From NCBI GenBank assembly GCA_003576845.1, contig QEVJ01000033.1, positions 1 through 53,446 on the forward strand: a DNA stretch of 53,446 bases, written 5' to 3'. This document shows, piece after piece, positions 15,667-23,688 of this stretch. The notes under the pieces were generated by a model that was not told the DNA's origin, ran no database searches, and was given only the letters and a program-made list of their open reading frames with translations. Position numbers and translations under genes: made by a program. Numbering within the stretch: the stretch's first letter is position 1; each line of letters starts with the position of its first letter. The DNA is from Planctomycetota bacterium. Its GTDB lineage: Bacteria > Planctomycetota > Planctomycetia > Pirellulales > PLA5.

Positions 15667-16109
15667 ACGAAGCCGCTCTGCTCGACAACTCGCTGATCCT
15701 GGGCGCGATCCTGTTCGGCATTGGCATGGTCGGCATGATCGCCCGGCGGAACATGATCGTCATGTTCCTGTGCGCCGAGATGATGCTGCAAGGCGTGTCG
15801 GTGAGCCTGGTCGCGTGGGGCCGCTATCACAACGACTTCGGCGGCCAGATGCTGGTGATTTTCATATTGACGGTCGCCGCGTGCGAGGCCGGTCTTGCGC
15901 TCGCGCTGTTCGTCGTGCTGTTTCAACGCAGCGGCAGCCTGGACATTACGTATTGGCAAGAATTGCGCGAAGACAACCAGCCGGCGTACGTCGACCGCGA
16001 TGTGCCGGAAGCGGAAGACGCCGCGAAAGTGACCTGGCCGCACCTCGCGCCGGCGGGCATCGAACCGCCCAAGAACCCCGAGAAAGAACTGCACCGCAGC
16101 CGGGTGTGA
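15663..16109 (+). CDS. nuoK: NADH-quinone oxidoreductase subunit K
   Basis: A 148-residue subunit with three transmembrane helices. The conserved Glu residues lie in CAEMMLQGVSVS (TM2) and VAACEAGLALALFV (TM3), which form part of the proton path of the antiporter-like chain. Usual length is about 100 residues. Here a polar 45-residue C-terminal tail, rich in Pro and acidic residues, is added after YWQELRED. The ATG overlaps the nuoJ stop. Confidence 0.95.
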   Translation: MNEAALLDNSLILGAILFGIGMVGMIARRNMIVMFLCAEMMLQGVSVSLVAWGRYHNDFGGQMLVIFILTVAACEAGLALALFVVLFQRSGSLDITYWQELREDNQPAYVDRDVPEAEDAAKVTWPHLAPAGIEPPKNPEKELHRSRV

Positions 16110-16137
16110 CGTGCGCGTGAGGTCCATCGCTTAACTA

Positions 16138-16243
16138 GAGGGAAATGCAAAATGAAAAATGAAGAATGAAGAATCGAGAACGATACCCGTCCAGTCGTGG
16201 CATCACTCATTTTGCATTCTTCATTTTGCACTTTTCATTCGCC
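16138..16243. repeat. Intercistronic inverted repeat nuoK-nuoL (AATGCAAAATG family)
   Basis: Left arm 16138-16181 (AAATGCAAAATGAAAAATGA-type words), right arm 16201-16243 (CATTTTGCATTCTTCATTTT-type words). Same family and polarity as 14050-14150 and 18447-18545. Confidence 0.75.
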
Positions 16244-16258
16244 TCGCAAAACGCTTCC

Positions 16259-18445
16259 ATGACCAACACTGACCTAATGACGCTCGCTCCCGGCTTGCCC
16301 TTGTTGGCGGCCGTCGTGACGGCGCTCTTCGGACGCAAGCTCGGCAAGCAGGCGCATTGGCCGGCGCTCGTTTGCGTGGGGCTGTCGTTCTTGTGCAGCG
16401 TGGGTTTGCTCCGCGACGCCTACACCGCCGCAATTACCGAACATCCGGCCGCAGCCCGCGAGGCGGCAAAAACCGGCGAAATCGCCGGCCTTGGATTCGA
16501 GAAAGTCCACACCCTCTACCGCTGGGTCGGCATCGAGAACGCGCTCGGAAGTTCGGACTTCGCCATCGACGTGACGCTCCGCCTCGATCCGCTCACGGCG
16601 ATCATGCTGTCGATGGTCACGTTCATCTCGACGCTCGTCGTGCTCTACTCGATCGGCTACATGCACGGCGATCCCGGCTACGCCCGGTTCTTCGCAACGG
16701 TCTCACTGTTCGTGTTTTCGATGACGATGCTCGTGTCGGTGAGCAACTTCATCTTGCTGTACGTCTTCTGGGAGGCGGTCGGCGCGTGCAGTTACCTGCT
16801 CATCGGGTTCTGGTTTCAGAAGCCCGAGGCGGCGGCGGCCGGCAAGAAGGCGTTTCTCGTCAATCGCGTGGGCGACTTCGGGTTTGCCATCGCGCTGTTC
16901 TTGATTTGGACGAGTTACGGGACGCTGAACTTTCACGACACGAAGTCAACGGTCGACGCGGCGGCGGCAAGCCGAGACCCGCGGACGATCGTGCACGGGT
17001 TCGACCCGCGAACACCGGCCTCCGAGCGCGATTCGGCATCGCAGGAACGCAACCTGCACGCGGTTCACGAAGCGCAGTTCGTCGGGCTGAATTCGGCGGA
17101 TAGAATCACGCGCGGCGTTCTCGGAACCTCGAGGCTAAGCGAGAATCTGTTTATCGGCGGCGCGGCGGGTACGGCGATTTGTCTGCTGCTCATGCTCGGC
17201 GCGTGCGGCAAGAGCGCCCAATTCCCGCTGCACGTTTGGCTACCCGACGCGATGGAAGGCCCCACGCCGGTGAGTGCCTTGATTCACGCCGCGACGATGG
17301 TGACGGCCGGCGTGTACATGGTCGCTCGGTGCATGCCGCTGTTCATGGCGTCCGCAGACGCCCGGCTCGTGGTGTCGACGATCGGCGCAGTTACGGCGTT
17401 GCTCGCCGGTTTGATCGCACTCACGCAGACCGATCTCAAGCGGGTGCTCGCTTACTCGACGGTGAGCCAGCTCGGCTACATGTTCCTCGCGCTCGGAACC
17501 GGCTCGCTCGCGGGCGCGTTTGCCGGGATGTTTCACCTGTTTACGCATGCGTTTTTCAAGGCGTGTTTGTTCCTCGGCGCGGGGAGCGTGATGCACGCCA
17601 TGGGCGGCGTGATCGACATGCGCCGCTTCGGCGGATTGCGAAAGATCATGCCCGTCACGCACTGGACTTTTCTGGCCGGTTGCCTCGCGCTGGCCGGCTT
17701 CCCGTTCCTCTCGGGCTTTTGGAGTAAGGACGCGATTCTTGCTTCGGTCCATGCGGCGGGCGAGCGCGAGCAATGGTTCCACTATCTTTACTACGCGGCG
17801 CTCGGCACGGCGTTCCTGACGGCGTTTTACACCTTCCGTGCGTTCTTCATGACGTTCTACGGCGAAGAGCGCGTGCCGGACGAAGCGGGCCACGACGCCC
17901 ACGAGTCGCCGTCGGCGATGACCGTGCCGCTCGTGATTCTCGGCATACTCGCGCTCGTCGTTGGCGGGATCGCCGAACACCCCTTCCTCGAGTTCCTGCG
18001 GCTTACGCCGTCGCTGGCCAATGCGGCGATCGTGCCGGCCGCCGGCGCGGGCGAAATGCACTGGGACATTGCCGCGGTCAGTTCCGTCGTCGCGCTCGCC
18101 GGCATCGGCATCGCCGCGTTCATGTACCTGGGCGAACGCAACGAGGCCGACGCACTGGCCAAGGCGACCGGCCGCGTCGGACTGTTTCAGCTTTCGCGCG
18201 ACAAGTTTTATCTCGACGAGATTTACGCGTTGCTGGTCGTCTGGCCGCTGCGGATCGCGGCCGCGGTCATTTACTGGCTCGATCGGTATCTAGTCGACGG
18301 CGTGGTGAACCTCGTCGGCCGCATTCCGCCGGCCGTCGGCGCGCTCGTCCGGCCGCTGCAAAACGGTCTCGTCCAGTTTTATGCTCTGGCCATGCTGCTC
18401 GGCGTGTTGACGCTGGTTGGGGTGGCGTATTGGGTGCAATCGTAG
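16259..18445 (+). CDS. nuoL: NADH-quinone oxidoreductase subunit L
   Basis: A 728-residue antiporter-like subunit that pumps protons at the distal end of the membrane arm. Seen: FWEAVGACSYLLIGFW with the essential Glu, KSAQFPLHVWLPDAMEGPTPVSALIHAATMV with the conserved Lys, LAYSTVSQLGYMF, FKACLFLGAGSVMHAMGG and, near the end, the long lateral helix region. A polar insertion (about residues 235-290) sits before the KSAQFPLH helix. The ATG at 16259 is just before the first helix; the frame opens upstream in the spacer repeat. Confidence 0.95.
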   Translation: MTNTDLMTLAPGLPLLAAVVTALFGRKLGKQAHWPALVCVGLSFLCSVGLLRDAYTAAITEHPAAAREAAKTGEIAGLGFEKVHTLYRWVGIENALGSSDFAIDVTLRLDPLTAIMLSMVTFISTLVVLYSIGYMHGDPGYARFFATVSLFVFSMTMLVSVSNFILLYVFWEAVGACSYLLIGFWFQKPEAAAAGKKAFLVNRVGDFGFAIALFLIWTSYGTLNFHDTKSTVDAAAASRDPRTIVHGFDPRTPASERDSASQERNLHAVHEAQFVGLNSADRITRGVLGTSRLSENLFIGGAAGTAICLLLMLGACGKSAQFPLHVWLPDAMEGPTPVSALIHAATMVTAGVYMVARCMPLFMASADARLVVSTIGAVTALLAGLIALTQTDLKRVLAYSTVSQLGYMFLALGTGSLAGAFAGMFHLFTHAFFKACLFLGAGSVMHAMGGVIDMRRFGGLRKIMPVTHWTFLAGCLALAGFPFLSGFWSKDAILASVHAAGEREQWFHYLYYAALGTAFLTAFYTFRAFFMTFYGEERVPDEAGHDAHESPSAMTVPLVILGILALVVGGIAEHPFLEFLRLTPSLANAAIVPAAGAGEMHWDIAAVSSVVALAGIGIAAFMYLGERNEADALAKATGRVGLFQLSRDKFYLDEIYALLVVWPLRIAAAVIYWLDRYLVDGVVNLVGRIPPAVGALVRPLQNGLVQFYALAMLLGVLTLVGVAYWVQS

Positions 18446-18446
18446 G

Positions 18447-18545
18447 GAATGAAAAATGCAAAATGATAAATGCAGAATGAAAGCTTCGGCGGCACGGACC
18501 ATCATCGCGGCGTCTTCATTTTTCATTCATCATCTTGACTTTTGT
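18447..18545. repeat. Intercistronic inverted repeat nuoL-nuoM (AATGCAAAATG family)
   Basis: Left arm 18447-18484 (GAAAAATGCAAAATGATAAA-type words) and right arm 18513-18545 (CTTCATTTTTCATTCATCAT-type words) are imperfect reverse complements. Confidence 0.7.
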
Positions 18546-18555
18546 GTTTAACAAA

Positions 18556-20223
18556 ATGTCCACCGAGTCCTTAGTTCTCCTGGCCACGATCTTCCTGCCG
18601 CTCATGGGCGTGGGACTGGTGTGGGCCGTTGCGCCGAGCGGGCGGTCGGTCGTGCGCTACGTGGCGCTGGCCGTTTCGCTAGCCACACTTGCAGGCGCGG
18701 CTTGGCTTGTGGCCCGCTTTCCCGCCGAAGGGATCGCCGAAGGAACCGAAGCCTTTGCCACCGTGAACGCGCCCTGGCTCGGGACGGCCTCGGGCATCGA
18801 CATCCGCTTTCACGTCGCGCTCGACGGCTTGAGTCTGTGGCTCTTTGCGCTGTCGGCGCTCTTGACCGCGACGTCGGTGCTCGTGAGTTGGACCGCGATT
18901 ACCGAGCGCGTCAGCGAGTTCTTCGCCATGCTGCTCTTGCTCGAAACGGGCATGCTCGGCGTGTTCGCGGCGCAGGACATCATCCTGTTCTACGTGTTCT
19001 TCGAGTTCACGCTTATACCGCTGTTCTTCTTGATCGGCATTTGGGGCAGCGAGGAGCGGCGGTATGCGGCGATCAAGTTCTTCCTGTTCACGCTCGCCGG
19101 CAGCATGTTGACGTTCTTGGGCATTTTGGCGATCGTGCTCAATGCCCGCGGCGTCGGCGGCGAACTGACGTTTTCGATTCCGGAACTGACCGCGCGGCTT
19201 GCGGCGAATCCGCTGGGGTTCGATTTGCAACTGCTGATCTTCGTCGCGCTTTTCGCCGGGTTTGCGATCAAGGTGCCGCTGTTTCCGTTTCACACGTGGT
19301 TGCCGCTGGCGCACGTGCAGGCGCCGACCGCTGGCAGTGTGATTCTCGCTGGCGTGCTACTCAAGATGGGCACCTACGGCTTTTTGCGGTTCAGCTTGCC
19401 GATGCTTCCCGATGCGACGGCGGCGGCGATGCCGTGGATGCTGTGGCTTTCCGTGGCCGGCATCGTCTACGGCGCGCTCGTCGCGCTCGCGCAGGGAGAC
19501 ATGAAGCGGCTCATCGCCTATTCCAGCGTGAGCCACCTGGGCTATTGCATGCTCGGCCTGTTCGCGCTCAACCGGCTCGGCATGCAGGGCGGCGTGCTGC
19601 AAACGATCAACCACGGGCTGTCGACCGGTGGGTTGTTCGCGATCGTCGGCATGGTTTACGAACGCTATCACACGCGGCAAATCGGCGAATTCGGCGGCTT
19701 GGCGAAGCGCACTCCGCTGCTGGCGACGATGATGGTCTTCTTCACGTTCTCGAGCATCGGCCTGCCGGGTCTCAACGGCTTCGTCGGCGAAACGCTCGTC
19801 CTCGTCGGCATGTTCCAGCGCGGTTGGGCCGATGTCGACGCCGCCGGACCGCCGGCCGGTCTTGCCGGGCAATACCAGTGGATCAGCGTGCTCGCCGTGA
19901 CGGGGGTCGTGCTCGGCGCGTGGTACATGCTCTGGCTCGTGCAGCGCGTGTTCTTCGGCCCGCTCAAGGAGCCGCACGGACACGACGCGCCCGGCGGTCA
20001 CGGTGACGGGCAAGGCGCAATCCAAGACATGAACCTTCGCGAGATTGCGGCGCTCGCGCCCTTGTGCGCGTTCATCCTGTGGATCGGCATTTACCCGCAG
20101 TTCTTCCTCGATCGAATGTCGGACCAGCTCGACACAATCACCGACCGCGGCGCCGCGGCGCTCGAACGCCACGAAGCCCGCGAGGCAATTGAAGTACGAA
20201 TGGCAAGCGAAAGTAGAAGGTAG
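18556..20223 (+). CDS. nuoM: NADH-quinone oxidoreductase subunit M
   Basis: A 555-residue antiporter-like proton-pumping subunit. Conserved segments are FYVFFEFTLIPLFFLIGIWG (TM5 Glu), AIKVPLFPFHTWLPLAHVQAPTAGSVILAG (TM7 Lys), RLIAYSSVSHLGYCMLG and GLPGLNGFVGE. Two candidate ATGs (18535 and 18556) exist; the second starts right before the first helix and is outside the right arm of the spacer repeat. The C-terminal 20 residues are polar and run up to the GGGTGGGTCG repeat. Confidence 0.95.
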   Translation: MSTESLVLLATIFLPLMGVGLVWAVAPSGRSVVRYVALAVSLATLAGAAWLVARFPAEGIAEGTEAFATVNAPWLGTASGIDIRFHVALDGLSLWLFALSALLTATSVLVSWTAITERVSEFFAMLLLLETGMLGVFAAQDIILFYVFFEFTLIPLFFLIGIWGSEERRYAAIKFFLFTLAGSMLTFLGILAIVLNARGVGGELTFSIPELTARLAANPLGFDLQLLIFVALFAGFAIKVPLFPFHTWLPLAHVQAPTAGSVILAGVLLKMGTYGFLRFSLPMLPDATAAAMPWMLWLSVAGIVYGALVALAQGDMKRLIAYSSVSHLGYCMLGLFALNRLGMQGGVLQTINHGLSTGGLFAIVGMVYERYHTRQIGEFGGLAKRTPLLATMMVFFTFSSIGLPGLNGFVGETLVLVGMFQRGWADVDAAGPPAGLAGQYQWISVLAVTGVVLGAWYMLWLVQRVFFGPLKEPHGHDAPGGHGDGQGAIQDMNLREIAALAPLCAFILWIGIYPQFFLDRMSDQLDTITDRGAAALERHEAREAIEVRMASESRR

Positions 20224-20322
20224 GGTGGGTCGAACGAAGTGAGGCCCACCAAGGATAGGCTTGAGACTTGAGGCACGAGGCTTGCGGAAAGGACGATGGG
20301 CCTCACTTCGTTCGACCCACCC
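20223..20322. repeat. Perfect 26-bp inverted repeat nuoM-nuoN
   Basis: Arms at 20223-20248 and 20297-20322 are exact reverse complements (26 of 26; left arm begins GGGTGGGTCGAAC). The 48-base loop is made of CTTGAGACTTGAGGC-type words related to the repeat at 25167-25280. This is the most perfect palindrome in the window. Confidence 0.9.
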
Positions 20323-20330
20323 TTCGCATT

Positions 20331-20371
20331 CCCCGAATACCGAATCCTGAATCCCGACCCCCGATTCTCCC
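20331..20371. repeat. CCGAATCC-word leader before nuoN
   Basis: Degenerate CCGAATACCGAATCCTGAAT-type words end at the GTG start of nuoN, leaving no Shine-Dalgarno tract. Confidence 0.55.
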
Positions 20372-22000
20372 GTGACACTCGACACCGTACTGCTGCTCTA
20401 TCCGGAAATCGTCGTGCTGCTGGTCGCGACGTGGACCTACGTCGGCGGCGCGTTCGCGACGCGCGAGTCGGCGCGGTGGAATTGGTTCGCGCTCGGCGGA
20501 CTGGCTGTGGCGGCGCTGCAACTCTACCGGCAGTTGGAACCGACGGTCTTTACCGACCAGGTTTCGACGTTTGGCCCGATGACCGCCGACGCGCTGATGT
20601 ACCTCGCCCGATTCGTTGCGCTCGCGGTCGGCGCGGTGTTCGTGCTCGCGACGATGCGTTCGACCCCGCGGGGGCAATCGGGCGAGATCGTCGGCTCGAT
20701 TTTGATGGTCGTCGCCGGCATGATGCTCGTTGCCGGCGCGACGGAACTCGTCACGCTGTTTTTGGCCCTCGAACTGATCTCGATTCCGACTTACGTGATC
20801 TTGTACCTGGGCCGCCGCGGCGCGGGCGGCGACGAGGCGGTCACGAAATACTTCTTCCTGAGCATTCTCTCGTCCGCCGTCATGCTCTACGGGTTCAGCT
20901 TTCTCTACGGCCTGTCCGGAGCGGGCGGTCTGGCGGCATCGACGAAACTCGCCGACATTCGGGCGAGCCTCGTCGCCGCAGAGGCCGCGGGCACGCTCTC
21001 GCCGCTCGCCAGCGTGGCATTCGTCCTCGTGCTCGCGGGCTTGGCGTTCAAGCTGGCCGCCGTCCCGTTTCACTTCTATGCGCCCGACGTGTATCACGGC
21101 ACGTCGAGTGTGAACGCGGGCTTGCTCGCCGTCGCGCCGAAGATCGCCGGCTTGATCGCCCTCGTGCGGCTTCTGTTTGCCATGCCGGGCGTGGAATCGC
21201 TGGCGCTCGCCGTCATTTCGGCCGTGGCGCTCTTGACGATGACGCTCGGCAACGTGATGGCGCTGTGGCAGGCGAACGTCCGGCGGATGCTGGCCTATTC
21301 GTCGATCGCCCACGGTGGGTATCTGCTCATCGGGCTGGTCGTCGCGCTCCATCGTCCGGACGACCCAACGGCACAGAGCGGACTCGCCGCGGCGCTGCTT
21401 TACGCGGTCGTGTATTCCGTGGCCTCGGCGGGGGCGTTCGCGGCGCTCGCGTATCTCGCCCGCGGGACGCGCGAGGTCGAAACGCTGGACGATCTGGCGG
21501 GCATCGGGCGGTCGCAGCCCGGCGTTGCGGCGCTCTTGGCCGTGTTCATGTTCAGCCTGGCGGGCATTCCGCCGCTCGTCGGTTTTTGGGGCAAGCTGGC
21601 GATCTTCACCGGCCCACTCGACGTGTATCTCGCGAGCCTTCCCAGCGACGGTGCGGTCGTGGCCGACTCGGCTCTGGCGCTCGGCCAGTGGTATCTCGCG
21701 CTGGCCGTGATCGGCGTGCTAAATGCGGCGGTGGCGGCGGCGTATTACTTGCGGATCGTCGCGGCGATGTACTTCCGCCCGGCGATCGACGACGCCGAAC
21801 CGCAGGGCGGATTGGGCGCGCTCGCAGCGGCCACGCTGTGCGGACTCGCGGTCGTCGCCGGCGGCATTTTTCCCGGCGTCGGACTGAAGTATGCTCAATC
21901 GGCTGGCCGCGCCGCGCTTGCGCCATCGAGCGAGCCGCCGATCGAAGCAACGGCGCACGCGGTCCGCGGCGTTTCCCGACTACCGACCCCCGACCGCTGA
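20372..22000 (+). CDS. nuoN: NADH-quinone oxidoreductase subunit N
   Basis: A 542-residue antiporter-like proton-pumping subunit and last gene of the operon. Conserved parts: TLFLALELISIPTYVILYLGR (TM5 Glu), FKLAAVPFHFYAPDVYHGT (TM7 Lys), RRMLAYSSIAHGGYLLIG and LAGIPPLVGFWGKLAIF. The GTG start at 20372 gives a hydrophobic N-terminus. It converges with the uxaA-like gene six bases beyond its stop; no hairpin terminator was seen at the junction. Confidence 0.95.
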   Translation: MTLDTVLLLYPEIVVLLVATWTYVGGAFATRESARWNWFALGGLAVAALQLYRQLEPTVFTDQVSTFGPMTADALMYLARFVALAVGAVFVLATMRSTPRGQSGEIVGSILMVVAGMMLVAGATELVTLFLALELISIPTYVILYLGRRGAGGDEAVTKYFFLSILSSAVMLYGFSFLYGLSGAGGLAASTKLADIRASLVAAEAAGTLSPLASVAFVLVLAGLAFKLAAVPFHFYAPDVYHGTSSVNAGLLAVAPKIAGLIALVRLLFAMPGVESLALAVISAVALLTMTLGNVMALWQANVRRMLAYSSIAHGGYLLIGLVVALHRPDDPTAQSGLAAALLYAVVYSVASAGAFAALAYLARGTREVETLDDLAGIGRSQPGVAALLAVFMFSLAGIPPLVGFWGKLAIFTGPLDVYLASLPSDGAVVADSALALGQWYLALAVIGVLNAAVAAAYYLRIVAAMYFRPAIDDAEPQGGLGALAAATLCGLAVVAGGIFPGVGLKYAQSAGRAALAPSSEPPIEATAHAVRGVSRLPTPDR

Positions 22001-22006
22001 TCTCGC

Positions 22007-23572
22007 TCAAAGCACCGGTCCGACGATCCACGGGACGAATTCTTCGTCTCCGATGCCGAGTTGTTCGCTTTTGGTCTTCTTGCCGCTGGCGACGGCGAGG
22101 ATTTCTTCGAAGATTTCGCGGCCGACGTCGGCGACGCTGCGGCCGATGAGGATTTCGCCCGCGTTCAAGTCCATGTCGTCCCGCATTCGCTCGAACATGG
22201 GCGTGTTCGTGGCGAGCTTGATCGACGGCGTCGGCTTGCAGCCGAAGCAGCTTCCGCGGCCAGTGGTGAAGACGACGACGTTGGCCCCGCCCGCGACCAT
22301 GCCCGTCACGCTCGGCGGGTCGTAGCCGGGCGTGTCCATGAAGACGAAACCTTTGGCGGCAACCGGTTCGGCGTATTCGTACACGGCTTCGAGGGCGAGC
22401 GTGCCGCCCTTGGAGATTGCGCCGAGCGACTTTTCGTAAATCGTAGTGAGACCGCCGGCTTTGTTGCCCGTCGAAGGATTGCCGTCGATCTTCGAGCCGA
22501 AGACGCTCGTGTACCATTCCCACCAGCGGATGCGCTCTAGCAGCTTTTCGGCGACCGCGGGCGTTCGCGCGCGGGCGACGAGAAGTTGCTCCGCGCCGTA
22601 GACTTCCGTCGTTTCGGAGAGAATTGCTGTGCCGCCGGCTGCGACCACCATATCCGCCGCGAAACCGAGTGCCGGGTTGGCCGTGATGCCGCTCGATCCA
22701 TCCGAACCGCCGCATTCGCAGCCAAGCACGATTTCGCTCGCGGGAATCGGTTCCCGGCGGACGTCGTTCGCCCACGGCAGCAGTTCGGCGAGTCGGCGGC
22801 AGCCTTCGGCGACCGTCCGTTCCGTGCCGCCGGTCTCTTGCATGATGAGCACCGGCGGGCCGCTCGATGCGCTTGCAAAGCCGTCGATCTGCACGAGCTT
22901 CTGGCTGTCGACGAGGTAGCTCATCGCCCCTTGCTCGCAGCCGAGTCCGACGAGCAGGAACGCGCCGACGTTGGGATGCCGCGCGATTCCGGCGAGCGTG
23001 CGGTTGAGCATCTCGTGCCCTAGGCCGCCGAATTGCATCCCGCAGCCGGCCTGGTGCGCGATCGGCATGATGCCGTCGATGTTGGGGTATTGCCGCAGCA
23101 GGGATTCGTCGAACCGCCGGGCGATGAGCTTGCACGCCGACGCCGAGCAATTCACGGTCGAGATGACCGCGACGTAATTCCGCGTGCCCGCGCGGCCGCT
23201 CGACCGGCGATAGCCTTGAAACGTGCGGCCGACGATCGGCTCGGGATCGGGCGGGATCGCCGAGCACGGCGCATATTGCCGCGTGAACTCGCCGGCGGAG
23301 AGATTGTGCGAATGGACCCAATCGCCGGGCGCGATTTCGGCGGTGGCGAAGCCGATGGTCTGGCCGTAGCGGGTGACGCAGTCGCCTTTGGCGATTTTTG
23401 CGAGCGCGATCTTGTGGCCCATGTTGACGGCGGTGGTGAGTTCGACCGTGCGGCCGCCCGCAGAGACGCGCACGCCCGCGGGAAGGTTGCGAACGGCGAT
23501 GCAGACGTTGTCGGCCGGGTGGATCAGGACGACGTCGGCGGCGCGTGCCGAAGACTCAGTGATCGTGGCCAT
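22007..23572 (-). CDS. Altronate/galactarate dehydratase family (UxaA-like)
   Basis: A 521-residue enzyme that dehydrates a hexaric or hexonic sugar acid to a 2-keto-3-deoxy product. The N-terminal SAF-type domain (residues 1-95, LPAGVRVSAG, MGHKIALAKIAKGDCV) is followed by the catalytic part with GYRRSSGRAGTRNYV, VNCSASACK, HQAGCGMQ and LGCECGGSDGSSG. The Cys residues could bind the iron needed by this family. Full length, with both domains in one chain as in UxaA. Altronate and galactarate dehydratases cannot be told apart by eye. It lies downstream of gnd on the same strand. Confidence 0.88.
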   Translation of the reverse strand: MATITESSARAADVVLIHPADNVCIAVRNLPAGVRVSAGGRTVELTTAVNMGHKIALAKIAKGDCVTRYGQTIGFATAEIAPGDWVHSHNLSAGEFTRQYAPCSAIPPDPEPIVGRTFQGYRRSSGRAGTRNYVAVISTVNCSASACKLIARRFDESLLRQYPNIDGIMPIAHQAGCGMQFGGLGHEMLNRTLAGIARHPNVGAFLLVGLGCEQGAMSYLVDSQKLVQIDGFASASSGPPVLIMQETGGTERTVAEGCRRLAELLPWANDVRREPIPASEIVLGCECGGSDGSSGITANPALGFAADMVVAAGGTAILSETTEVYGAEQLLVARARTPAVAEKLLERIRWWEWYTSVFGSKIDGNPSTGNKAGGLTTIYEKSLGAISKGGTLALEAVYEYAEPVAAKGFVFMDTPGYDPPSVTGMVAGGANVVVFTTGRGSCFGCKPTPSIKLATNTPMFERMRDDMDLNAGEILIGRSVADVGREIFEEILAVASGKKTKSEQLGIGDEEFVPWIVGPVL

Positions 23573-23607
23573 TGGGCACTCCAGGGATGCCGCCGAAGAA
23601 CAAAAGC

Positions 23608-23687
23608 GAAGAGGTATTCAGGAGCCAGGAAACAGGAGTCCGAAGTTTGTTGCCCATCCGTTCTCCAGTCTTCTGGCTCCTCCCGTG
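23608..23687. repeat. Inverted repeat between gnd and the UxaA-like gene
   Basis: Plus-strand left arm 23608-23640 is purine-rich (AGGAGCCAG at 23620-23628) and right arm 23661-23687 is pyrimidine-rich (CTGGCTCCT at 23673-23681). It has the same polarity as the nuo spacers with a different word. Confidence 0.65.
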
Positions 23688-23688
23688 C

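Noticed and set aside
21606-23321. Arg-rich frame overlapping the UxaA-like gene on the same strand
   Set aside because: Almost every third residue is Arg, which is typical of an out-of-frame reading of a GC-rich gene.
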